A stretch of DNA of 64,000 nt from Candidatus Tisiphia endosymbiont of Beris chalybata (GTDB lineage: Bacteria; Pseudomonadota; Alphaproteobacteria; Rickettsiales; Rickettsiaceae): NCBI RefSeq assembly GCF_964026555.1, contig NZ_OZ032159.1:434001-498000 (forward strand), given 5' to 3'. The notes beneath the pieces are model-generated. The model saw nothing but the letters and a program-made list of their open reading frames with translations, was not told where the DNA came from and ran no database searches. This document shows, one piece after another, positions 1 to 7,233 of this stretch. Numbering within the stretch: position 1 is the first letter of the stretch; every line of letters starts with the position of its first letter. The translations under genes were made by a program, and so were the position numbers.

Positions 1-134
1 CACTTAATTTAACGGCTAATCCTATCTCCTTAAGTATATGGTCAGGATGTGCTCTTACATAAACACTTAATATTTCAAGTAGAACTTTCTGCCAAAACCT
101 TTTTTCCTAGCTCTAACGAGTATGCTCTTGCCAT
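1..134 (-). pseudogene. Transposase N-terminal fragment (IS630-like), frameshifted, cut by window edge
   Basis: Read on the minus strand from the ATG at 134, the peptide begins MARAYSLELGKKVLAE and hits a stop. A neighbouring frame continues with VRAHPDHILKEIGLAVKLS up to the window edge. This layout (basic helix, then HPD..LKEI and a helix-turn-helix) is the usual start of IS630-family transposases, so I read it as a frameshifted relic. It is not the same element as the IS630-type gene at 4.0-6.2 kb, whose start differs. The family call rests on a short stretch. Confidence 0.45.
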
Positions 135-190
135 ACCCTTTATTTTATATTAACTTACATATTGTCTATTAACTATCTCAGAATTTACTA

Positions 191-281
191 TATACTACTC
201 GTACCTAAAGAGTTGGTAGACGATAGAATCAACTTCAAGAAGAGCTAGGAGAGTCAAAGTCGAGCAGCGCAGCGTATAGAG
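191..281. repeat. Palindromic element family B, truncated left half
   Basis: Starts TATACTACTCGTACC and runs through the AGTTGGTAGACGA and GTCGAGCAGCGCAGCGTA segments shared with complete copies at 12714-12867 and 35485-35636. The second half is missing, so this is a half element. The remainder of 282-374 shows nothing recognisable. Confidence 0.7.
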
Positions 282-867
282 AATCATATCTTTACCCACA
301 AGTAAGGAGAAGATTGCAAAGAGGTAAAGAATCTGCTAACAAGAGGTTCATAATAAGTAGAGAGGTTTAACCAAATGGAGCGGTGGGTAGAAGAGGGATT
401 AGATTCTATTGATTTAGGAGATGCGAGGTTAAATGAGCGTTCTAAGGAGATACTGGGAGCATTTTTTGGTAAGCATAGTGCTAGCATTAATAGTAGTTTT
501 AAGGGCTGGCCGGAAGTAAAGGCCGCTTACAGATTTTTTGATAATGACAATGTTAGTAGTGATCAAATATTACACCCTCATTATCAAGCAAGCGTTAGAA
601 GGATAGAAAAAGAAGAGATAATTTTATGTGTACAAGATACTACGATTTTAAATTATAGTCATCGCAAGCAGCTGGTCTTGGTCATATATATAATACCAAA
701 GATCAAGGATTGTTATTACATCCTACTATTGCTTTTAACAAGAGCGGGGTTTGTCTTGGCGTGCTTGATAATAAAAGCTTTATTAGAGATGAATTACAGG
801 GGAAGAAAGCAAGGAGCATAGCTAAAGCTATAGAAGAGAAAGAGTCCATAAGATGGATAGAGAGTTA

Positions 868-1856
868 ACGCCATGTTCGACTTTTTTTTAGCAGGTAACT
901 AATTTTTCGAGTTGTGTTGGCACAAGTTTTAAAGACTTTGTCAAAAATGTAGCAATAGTATGAGCAAGTAATTTTCTAGCGATGCGAGATTGTAGATGCC
1001 AGTAACTCTTAACTCTGATAGCATTAATAGCAAAACGTTCTGTAAGCTGACCAATAACAGTTTCAATTAAACGACGAGTAGCAGTAATCCATTTAAGGAA
1101 ATTCTTGGATCTATTATCCTTCATATTCTTTTTTAAAGGTGTTTGTAAATCAATGTTTTTGGTGGCCAACTCATCTTTTAAATCCTGACCAAGATAGCCT
1201 TTATCGCCCAGTACCATGCCACTAATATTAGGAGACATTACTTGCAGAGCTTCACGTTCAGACCCATTAGCAGGAGTTATCATGAATCCAGCTATTCGAC
1301 CTTCTTCATTAATTAATACGTGTCCTAGAAAACCGTAATAATAGCTATCTTTCGAAGCGCAGTACCCATAGTCAGCGTATTCCTTAAAACATCGCCCTCT
1401 CGTTGCTCGGGCCAAATTTATTACAGGAATCGGTACCCCATCTATCATATGCAGATCTGATTTGCTTGCACTCTTAAACAAGTCGGCAAGCAGCATGTTC
1501 TTAATAGATAAAAGACCGCTACATTGCTTCACATAAGACGGTCTACTCTTTAGATTGGGAAACCATTCTTGAAAATGACGTTTAAAATATTCCCATATCT
1601 GCTTGTCTTGGTGCAAACCGATAAATTCTCCCACCACTTCCATTGTTAATGCTTCCACGTCACTTAAGCAAGGTGGAAATCCTGCTTTCCTTACTTTGAT
1701 ATTTTTGGTTATTATAGTCATTTTTTCTTCTATGAAACAATACACAGTAATGATAAACTCTTCTAGGGTCATAGCTTCTTTCTCGATAATTGAACTATGA
1801 CCTTATTAGGCTATCCTATTCTTTTGTCAATCTTAAAAAAAAGTCGAACATGGCGT
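868..1856 (-). mobile_element. IS982-family insertion sequence, complete, inserted in the IS4-type transposase
   Basis: A 989-bp element bounded by inverted repeats beginning ACGCCATGTTCGACTTTTTT (left end at 868; inverted copy ending at 1856). It is flanked by a 7-bp direct repeat AGAGTTA at 861-867 and 1857-1863. Removing the element and one copy of the repeat restores the host transposase reading WIESYRLTNK, which confirms both ends. One transposase gene lies inside. Confidence 0.9.
888..1772 (-). CDS. IS982-family transposase
   Basis: A 294-residue DDE transposase that mobilises the surrounding element. The N-terminal block PPCLSDVEALTMEVVGEF matches the IS982 pattern of LS.sE..t. The first acidic residue lies in HMIDGVPIPV, the second in GMVLGDKGYLGQDL, and the C-terminal Glu in RRLIETVIGQLTERF, so all three DDE positions look intact. 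It is full length for the family (about 290 residues). It reads opposite to the transposase it interrupts. It may still be functional. The family assignment is from motif recognition, not a search. Confidence 0.85.
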   Translation of the reverse strand: MTLEEFIITVYCFIEEKMTIITKNIKVRKAGFPPCLSDVEALTMEVVGEFIGLHQDKQIWEYFKRHFQEWFPNLKSRPSYVKQCSGLLSIKNMLLADLFKSASKSDLHMIDGVPIPVINLARATRGRCFKEYADYGYCASKDSYYYGFLGHVLINEEGRIAGFMITPANGSEREALQVMSPNISGMVLGDKGYLGQDLKDELATKNIDLQTPLKKNMKDNRSKNFLKWITATRRLIETVIGQLTERFAINAIRVKSYWHLQSRIARKLLAHTIATFLTKSLKLVPTQLEKLVTC

Positions 1857-2086
1857 AGAGTTATAGATTAACTAATAAAATAGCTGGGAACTATAAGGAT
1901 AAATTATTCATCAATATAGCTGATAGGGAGGGAGATTTTTATGAGTTTTTAAGTGAATATAAATTAGGGGAATCTGCTGCCCATATTATTGTTAGAGCTA
2001 AAAGTGCGTAATGCGCCCCGAAAACTAGAGCAGTGATAGAGAGACTATTTTATGTTAAAATAAATATAAAATAGGAGCAGTCGAAA

Positions 2087-2380
2087 ATGAGTAAGCCAAA
2101 AAGTTACAGTAAAGAATTTAAGTTTAAAGTATCGCTAGAGATGATCCGAGGAGATTTGAGTATTGCTGAAATAATCTCAAAATATCAAGTTCCAAGGTCG
2201 GTAATGACAAGGTGGAAGAAACAATTTTTGGAAAATGGTGCTGATATTTTTAAGTTTAGCTATGAAAACGGTAATTCCTCTAGTTCTACAAGCGAAATAG
2301 AGAAACTGCATGCAACTATTGGCAAATTGAAGGTAGAAAACGATTTTTTGCAGCTCGTATCTGCCAAGTTGAAACTATAA
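2087..2380 (+). CDS. IS3-family transposase OrfA (HTH subunit), copy 1
   Basis: A 97-residue DNA-binding protein. Residues 1-50 form the HTH_Tnp_1 type helix-turn-helix (KSYSKEFKFKVSLEMIRGD, then AEIISKYQVPRSVMTRWKKQF), and residues 70-97 form a leucine-zipper helix. It recognises the element ends and is also the N-terminal half of the OrfAB fusion transposase. AGGAGCA precedes the ATG. The protein is identical in all three copies in the window. Confidence 0.92.
   Translation: MSKPKSYSKEFKFKVSLEMIRGDLSIAEIISKYQVPRSVMTRWKKQFLENGADIFKFSYENGNSSSSTSEIEKLHATIGKLKVENDFLQLVSAKLKL
2344..2350 (+). promoter_or_regulatory. Candidate -1 programmed frameshift site (T TTT TTG) joining OrfA to OrfB
   Basis: The heptamer T TTT TTG sits in the OrfA frame as the end of GAT, then TTT, TTG. 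After slipping back one base, the frame stays open through GCA GCT CGT ATC TGC CAA and runs into orfB, giving an OrfAB fusion. IS3 elements make their active transposase this way. The same heptamer is present in the two inverted copies. I did not establish a downstream stimulatory structure. Confidence 0.65.
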
Positions 2381-2388
2381 AGAGGAAA

Positions 2389-3285
2389 GTGATGGTAGAT
2401 AAGGATTATAAAGATTTAAGTGTTCGTCGGCAAAGTCAGCTATTGAATCTGAACCGCTCCAGCCTATATTACAAGGATTCGGAGAAGGATCAAGATAATT
2501 ATTTAAGTAATAGAATAGTTGAGATCTATAGTAATTATCCGATATATGGTTACCGGCGAATAACGGCGATACTTAGGAGAGAAGTGGTAATTGTTAACAG
2601 CAAAAAAGTCAGGAGGTTGATGAAACTAATGAATTTGCAAGCAATTTACCCTTCGATTAATACAAGTAAAAGAAACCTAAAAGAAGCTATTTATCCATAT
2701 TTGCTATCAGGGTTAGAGGTTATAAAGCCAAATCAGGTATGGCAGGTGGATATCACTTATTTAAGGGTACAAAGTGGTTTTATGTATTTGGTTGCATTAA
2801 TCGATGTTTATACTAGATTAGTAGTAGGATATCGTTTATCAAATAGTTTAAATACAGAGAGCTGTTTGCTAGCGTTAGAAGATGCTATAGCTAAATATGG
2901 GAAGCCGTCGATAATTAATAGTGATCAAGGTAGCCAGTTTACCAGCGAGGATTGGATTAATGAATTGAGGAGATGCGTCATAAGCATCAGCATGACGGGC
3001 AAAGGCAGGTGTAACGATAATGCCCATATCGAGCGTTTATGGCGATCGTTTAAGTATGAGGGGTCGTATTTATACCGGTGTACTTCAGTTTTAGAGTTGA
3101 AAAATAATATCCCGAAATGGTTGAATTGGTATAACAATCAAAGGCCCCATCAGGCTTTGGAGTACAAAACGCCGTTTGAGATATATAGTGGATTTATGGA
3201 TAAGTCTTGCGACTTACCCACAATTCCACTATTACCACAACAGCTACAAAATTATAAAAATAATATTTTTGTAGATAGTTTATGA
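2389..3285 (+). CDS. IS3-family transposase OrfB (integrase core), copy 1
   Basis: A 298-residue catalytic subunit with an rve integrase core. An HTH_21-like region (YPIYGYRRITAILRR) precedes the DDE domain: first Asp in WQVDITYLRV, second in IINSDQGSQFTS, and Glu in DNAHIERLWRSFK, followed by YNNQRPHQALEYKTP. All catalytic residues are present. It starts at GTG 2389 or ATG 2392 after AGAGGAAAG, eight bases beyond orfA and in the -1 frame, so it is probably made mainly as an OrfAB fusion. Copies 2 and 3 encode the same protein, which suggests recent transposition. Confidence 0.93.
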   Translation: MMVDKDYKDLSVRRQSQLLNLNRSSLYYKDSEKDQDNYLSNRIVEIYSNYPIYGYRRITAILRREVVIVNSKKVRRLMKLMNLQAIYPSINTSKRNLKEAIYPYLLSGLEVIKPNQVWQVDITYLRVQSGFMYLVALIDVYTRLVVGYRLSNSLNTESCLLALEDAIAKYGKPSIINSDQGSQFTSEDWINELRRCVISISMTGKGRCNDNAHIERLWRSFKYEGSYLYRCTSVLELKNNIPKWLNWYNNQRPHQALEYKTPFEIYSGFMDKSCDLPTIPLLPQQLQNYKNNIFVDSL

Positions 3286-3340
3286 AAATAATAGTCTCTC
3301 TATTTAAAGCTTTTTTGGTCTAAACATAGGGGCGCAGTTC

Positions 3341-3541
3341 ATTGAGCTTCTTGACTTTACGCGGGGGATCCAGCTTTATTCTACAAAATTTAATAGTTTG
3401 GACTACCGTTCTGTCTTTTCTTTTTTTATCTATTGCACAGAGCTGAAATATAACCTTAGAGCTTGCTCTTTGCTGTCTTAAATAACCAAATAATTTCCTT
3501 GTCTCATCAGGCTCATTCCCGCTTAATAACCTGTCACTGAG
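3341..3541 (-). pseudogene. Fragment of an unrecognised gene next to IS3 copy 1
   Basis: The minus strand is open from just after a TAG at 3542-3544 to the IS3 edge. It encodes LSDRLLSGNEPDETRKLFG, LRQQRASSKVIFQLCAIDKK and TVVQTIKFCRIKLDPP. The mixed charged and hydrophobic composition looks like real protein rather than chance. I do not recognise the family. It is cut by the IS3 copy on one side and by the IS4-type relic on the other, and marks a rearrangement junction. Confidence 0.35.
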
Positions 3542-3786
3542 CTAGGGTTCCTAGAAATTAATGCCATATTATGCACAGAAGAAAACCCACCTCAAGGTGA
3601 GATGCCGGTGGAATGGCTGCTATTTACTACGCTTGATATAGATAAGGATTCTACGGTATTAGAGATAGTAAAATATTACCAGTTAAGATGGCAAATTGAG
3701 ATATATTTTAAGATATTAAAAAGCGGTTGTAAGATAGAAGAATTACAGCTAGAGAATATCGCTCGGCTAAAGAATGCCATATCAAT

Positions 3787-4035
3787 AGACCTCTTGCATA
3801 ACCTAATCTAATTGGTAATTTTGTCGTCGAAACTCCTCTCTGTTCCTCACGTACGTCTATGTATAGCTTAGGGTACTATGATACATACACGATAGTACGC
3901 GGGAAGCTTAGTAGTCATGCTTGCTTGAAGATAAACACCCTGTACGCACCTTAATGAACTATACTATACGCTGCGGTACTCGACTTCGTTTCTCCTAAAA
4001 ATTCTTCAATTATCTTTAGGTTATGCAAGAGGTCT
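3787..4035. repeat. Palindromic element family A, interrupted by family D
   Basis: The ends AGACCTCTTGCATAACCT and AGGTTATGCAAGAGGTCT are perfect inverted repeats. Without the 103-bp inner element and one TA, it is 144 bp, the same length as the intact copies at 16539, 48923 and 57820. TA flanks both ends. It lies exactly where the IS4-type relic ends on the left and the IS630-type relic ends on the right, so it may mark a deletion junction. Confidence 0.9.
3864..3966. repeat. Family D miniature element nested in the loop of family A
   Basis: A 103-bp insert in the GTCTATGTA^CGCTGCGG loop of family A. TA is present on both sides (3862-3863 and 3967-3968) but only once in uninterrupted A copies, so TA was duplicated. 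Its ends TAGCTTA and TATACTA are imperfect inverted repeats. A second copy of exactly the same length lies at 52952-53054 in a different palindrome family. Confidence 0.88.
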
Positions 4036-4626
4036 ATTACTTTCCATAATCGTTCAATTGGGTTCAAATTTGGACTATATGCCGGTAAATAGTGCAATTT
4101 TATACCATTTTGCTCAGCAAAAACAGTAACCTCCCCACTTTTGTGATACCCAGCTTGATCTAATATCACATGCACCTTATTAGCTTTAGGATATGCACTC
4201 TTTACTTGCCTTCAAAACTTTACTATATTCTCACCATTGATTGTCTCAAATTCCTGAGTTATAACTTTCATCAAACTAAGATCTATAGCGCCGGTGATAT
4301 TCATCCTAGTTCCGGAAGCAATAGTAGCTATAGCTTTATCGCTACCAGTTTTAATCCATCCATAAGCCACCTGAGTAGCCATGGTAGGATGCACTGAATC
4401 GGCAAATAATATTGGTTCTTCTTCTGGTGTTATTCTTTTTAAATTTTCATAATATTCTATAAAAACCTTTTGTTTCTCAGGATCTGCCTTATACGGTGTT
4501 TCTTTAGGTTTCTTATAAGAAAATTTATTAGCCTGAAGCCAACTGGTCATGCCAGCTACTGTATAGCTTATGAACTGCGCCCCTATGTTTAGACCAAAAA
4601 AGCTTTAAATAGAGAGACTATTATTT

Positions 4627-5523
4627 TCATAAACTATCTACAAAAATATTATTTTTATAATTTTGTAGCTGTTGTGGTAATAGTGGAATTGTGGGTAAGT
4701 CGCAAGACTTATCCATAAATCCACTATATATCTCAAACGGCGTTTTGTACTCCAAAGCCTGATGGGGCCTTTGATTGTTATACCAATTCAACCATTTCGG
4801 GATATTATTTTTCAACTCTAAAACTGAAGTACACCGGTATAAATACGACCCCTCATACTTAAACGATCGCCATAAACGCTCAATATGGGCATTATCGTTA
4901 CACCTGCCTTTGCCCGTCATGCTGATGCTTATGACGCATCTCCTCAATTCATTAATCCAATCCTCGCTGGTAAACTGGCTACCTTGATCACTATTAATTA
5001 TCGACGGCTTCCCATATTTAGCTATAGCATCTTCTAACGCTAGCAAACAGCTCTCTGTATTTAAACTATTTGATAAACGATATCCTACTACTAATCTAGT
5101 ATAAACATCGATTAATGCAACCAAATACATAAAACCACTTTGTACCCTTAAATAAGTGATATCCACCTGCCATACCTGATTTGGCTTTATAACCTCTAAC
5201 CCTGATAGCAAATATGGATAAATAGCTTCTTTTAGGTTTCTTTTACTTGTATTAATCGAAGGGTAAATTGCTTGCAAATTCATTAGTTTCATCAACCTCC
5301 TGACTTTTTTGCTGTTAACAATTACCACTTCTCTCCTAAGTATCGCCGTTATTCGCCGGTAACCATATATCGGATAATTACTATAGATCTCAACTATTCT
5401 ATTACTTAAATAATTATCTTGATCCTTCTCCGAATCCTTGTAATATAGGCTGGAGCGGTTCAGATTCAATAGCTGACTTTGCCGACGAACACTTAAATCT
5501 TTATAATCCTTATCTACCATCAC
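4627..5523 (-). CDS. IS3-family transposase OrfB, copy 2
   Basis: 298 residues, identical to the OrfB at 2389-3285, with the same intact DDE core (WQVDITYLRV, SDQGSQF, HIERLWRSFK). It begins at a GTG immediately before an ATG, after AGAGGAAAG, in the -1 frame relative to its orfA. Confidence 0.93.
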   Translation of the reverse strand: MMVDKDYKDLSVRRQSQLLNLNRSSLYYKDSEKDQDNYLSNRIVEIYSNYPIYGYRRITAILRREVVIVNSKKVRRLMKLMNLQAIYPSINTSKRNLKEAIYPYLLSGLEVIKPNQVWQVDITYLRVQSGFMYLVALIDVYTRLVVGYRLSNSLNTESCLLALEDAIAKYGKPSIINSDQGSQFTSEDWINELRRCVISISMTGKGRCNDNAHIERLWRSFKYEGSYLYRCTSVLELKNNIPKWLNWYNNQRPHQALEYKTPFEIYSGFMDKSCDLPTIPLLPQQLQNYKNNIFVDSL

Positions 5524-5531
5524 TTTCCTCT

Positions 5532-5825
5532 TTATAGTTTCAACTTGGCAGATACGAGCTGCAAAAAATCGTTTTCTACCTTCAATTTGCCAATAGTTGC
5601 ATGCAGTTTCTCTATTTCGCTTGTAGAACTAGAGGAATTACCGTTTTCATAGCTAAACTTAAAAATATCAGCACCATTTTCCAAAAATTGTTTCTTCCAC
5701 CTTGTCATTACCGACCTTGGAACTTGATATTTTGAGATTATTTCAGCAATACTCAAATCTCCTCGGATCATCTCTAGCGATACTTTAAACTTAAATTCTT
5801 TACTGTAACTTTTTGGCTTACTCAT
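5532..5825 (-). CDS. IS3-family transposase OrfA, copy 2
   Basis: 97 residues, identical to OrfA of copy 1, with the N-terminal helix-turn-helix and C-terminal leucine-rich helix. It carries the same T TTT TTG slip site near its end. Eight bases separate it from orfB. Confidence 0.92.
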   Translation of the reverse strand: MSKPKSYSKEFKFKVSLEMIRGDLSIAEIISKYQVPRSVMTRWKKQFLENGADIFKFSYENGNSSSSTSEIEKLHATIGKLKVENDFLQLVSAKLKL

Positions 5826-6401
5826 TTTCGACTGCTCCTATTTTATATTTATTTTAACATAAAATAGTCTCTCTATCACTGCTCTAGTTTTCGGGGCGCA
5901 TTACGTTATGCCATATTGAGCTTTACCATACTCACAAATATCTTTGGATTTAGTATATGTATGAACCTGTAAATACTCTATAAGCTCAGTGGTTTTGGTA
6001 TCATCCAGTTTACTACTCGAACCGCCATTCTCTGACTTGAGCTTTTGTTCCATATTATGATAATCTTTTAAGTGTCTCTTGACAGTATCCAGATGTACTA
6101 GTAAGGCTTCCGCTATTTTCGCTTCACTCCAGCCTTTATCTCGCAAAATTACGGCTTTGATCCTATCGCATATATCTCTACTCTTCTCCGTCTTGTGACG
6201 CTTCCTAAGACGCCCGATCTCTTCTGGATTTAAATTATTGTTCATACAACTTGTAATAGACTATTTTTCTGTTATTTCAAGCATTATCATTCATGATGGG
6301 TATATATGTCTTGCTGACTTCATTTAACCCTAGACAAATCATTTCATGTACAAATCTTCTATAAAATATCTGTCCAGTTAAGAAGAGGAATTGGTATTAC
6401 A

Positions 6402-6625
6402 GGTTCAAGGCTCGTGCCTTTCAGTTAAGGTTCTGAAATATGGAATTGATCGTTTACTGAAGACTGATGATGAAGTAGATAACAAATTTACTGATACCGA
6501 TACAATGCTCATAAGTCTGGCCCTTGAGGCGTGCGAAACTACAAAGGTTCCGAAAGCCTTGCAAAACGTAAAATGATAAATTTCGTATTTCAGAACCTTA
6601 AACTAAATGGCACGAGCCTTGAACC
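6402..6625. repeat. Unit of 224 bp bounded by about 40-bp inverted repeats
   Basis: The left end GGTTCAAGGCTCGTGCC followed by AAGGTTCTGAAATA is matched in inverse at the right end (TATTTCAGAACCTTAA, then GGCACGAGCCTTGAACC). The interior can be read as a short peptide (RLLKTDDEVDNKFTDTD) that I do not recognise. The flanks are not TA, unlike the other palindromes here. It could be a miniature element or the edges of a deleted mobile element. Confidence 0.7.
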
Positions 6626-6677
6626 GACCTTGCGTTTCCCGTTCGATATTTTTTAAAAAACGATCGTCTGTTCCGAT

Positions 6678-6768
6678 TGGCGGAGAGAGAGGGATTCGAA
6701 CCCTCGATACGGTTAACCCGTATAACGGTTTAGCAAACCGTCGCCTTCGGCCACTCGGCCACCTCTCC
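6678..6768 (-). tRNA. tRNA-Ser (anticodon GCU), CCA encoded
   Basis: The minus strand folds as a class II tRNA. The acceptor GGAGAGG pairs with TCTCTCC. The anticodon loop TTTGCTAAA gives GCU, which reads AGC and AGU serine codons. There is a long variable arm (TTATACGGGTTAACCGTAT) and a T arm GAGGG-TTCGAAT-CCCTC. The discriminator is G, as expected for Ser, and CCA follows at 6678-6680. Confidence 0.96.
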
Positions 6769-6890
6769 AATATATTACTCATATTTTAAGAATTAGATTT
6801 TATTTTGAGCCATAGATAGACGCAACGTACATATGTTACGTGAACACGCCAAACTCAGGTAAAATAAAAAAGTAATTCTAGAAAGATGAG

Positions 6891-7034
6891 TAGATTCTGT
6901 GAAGGTTTCTATCTAATGGTCTTATCGATCGTTATTTTCGTTCTCGAATCTTCACATACATTTAGTACGCTGCGGTTCTGTGAGCAAAAATGCCTATAAA
7001 TCTACTCCTTACATAGAAACCTTCATAGCACCTA
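6891..7034. repeat. Palindromic element family C
   Basis: TAGATTCTGTGAAGGTTTCTAT at the left pairs with the inverse at the right (ATAGAAACCTTCATAGCACCTA, slightly decayed). The core GTTATTTTCGTTCTCGAAT, the GTACGCTGCGGTTCTGTGAG segment and the AATGCCTATAAATCTA segment are shared with copies at 16166, 40838, 45736 and 52883. A decayed family F copy lies just before it at about 6783-6890. Confidence 0.8.
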
Positions 7035-7035
7035 G

Positions 7036-7163
7036 TATACTGCTCGTACTTCAAGAATTGGATTTTATTTTAAATGGCGAGCGCGCGCAACGTACATGCT
7101 AGTACGTGAGCACGTGAGCCCATGATAAAATAAAAAAACAATTCTTGAAAGACAAGTAGTATA
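7036..7163. repeat. Palindromic element family F
   Basis: 128 bp from TATACTGCTCGTACTTCAAG to CTTGAAAGACAAGTAGTATA, with ends TATACT and AGTATA. It has the same length as the copies at 16374-16501 and 23475-23602. It sits head to tail with the family C copy, between the tRNA and the aas-like gene. Confidence 0.88.
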
Positions 7164-7233
7164 TACCTAAAACTATTATTTTTACTAGCTTACTTATAGC
7201 ACTGAACTATCTGCATTTCCATAATTATTTTAC

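Larger units (their letters stand above)
2007..3340 (+). mobile_element. IS3-family element, copy 1 (no target duplication)
   Basis: A 1334-bp element with inner inverted termini TGCGCCCC (2012) and GGGGCGCA (ending 3336). All three copies in the window share the extra outer bases CGTAA at one end and GTTC at the other, so these belong to the element. It carries orfA and orfB. Unlike the other two copies, its flanking tetramers differ (AGTG at 2003-2006, ATTG at 3341-3344), and the flanking sequences are two unrelated broken genes. I infer that recombination moved one side. Confidence 0.9.
375..3786 (+). pseudogene. IS4-type (Tn5-like) transposase, frameshifted and split by IS982 and IS3 elements
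   Basis: Three coding pieces belong to one DDE transposase. The N-terminal piece starts at 375 (MERWVEEGLDSIDLGD, then GWPEVKAAYRFFDND and VQDTTILNYS). A frameshift near 665-675 breaks it; the correct frame continues as LGHIYNTKDQGLLLHP. The frame resumes after the IS982 element at 1857-2006 (WIESYRLTNK, then the DDE block IADREGDFYEF). The C-terminal piece at about 3552-3786 has PVEWLLFTT and YQLRWQIEIYFKILKSGCK with the catalytic Glu of the YREK-like region. It ends where a family A palindrome begins. The gene cannot make a working protein. Confidence 0.85.
4572..5905 (-). mobile_element. IS3-family element, copy 2 (TTAT target duplication)
   Basis: A 1334-bp copy inverted relative to copy 1, running from GAACTGCGCCCC to GGGGCGCATTACG and flanked by TTAT at 4568-4571 and 5906-5909. 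In-silico removal restores the IS630 transposase frame, which proves the boundaries. It encodes OrfA and OrfB identical to the other copies. Copies 1 and 2 form a long inverted repeat around a 1.2-kb segment. Confidence 0.94.
4036..6245 (-). pseudogene. IS630-family transposase, split by IS3 copy 2, with an in-frame TGA and a lost C-terminus
   Basis: It starts at 6245 with an HTH region (RLRKRHKTEKSRDICDRIKA, then GWSEAKIAEALLVHLDTVKRH). IS3 copy 2 then interrupts it. Removing 4572-5905 plus one TTAT rejoins the frame as YGISYTVAGMTSWLQ, a classic IS630 motif. DDE residues follow: ILFADSVHP, VILDQAGYH and NLNPIERLWK. A TGA at 4212-4214 stands where related proteins have Trp or another residue before RQVKSAYPK. 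The end runs into a family A palindrome and reads VIDLLHNLKIIEEFL, which is repeat-derived. It is non-functional. Confidence 0.88.

Noticed and set aside
4212..4214. TGA read as tryptophan
   Set aside because: Other genes in the window use TGG for Trp and TGA as a stop (for example nuoG); this one lies in a decayed transposase.
4775..4987. 70-residue ORFs antisense to IS3 orfB (also at 2925 and 49633)
   Set aside because: They occur only as antisense shadows of the integrase core and have no ribosome site or family.
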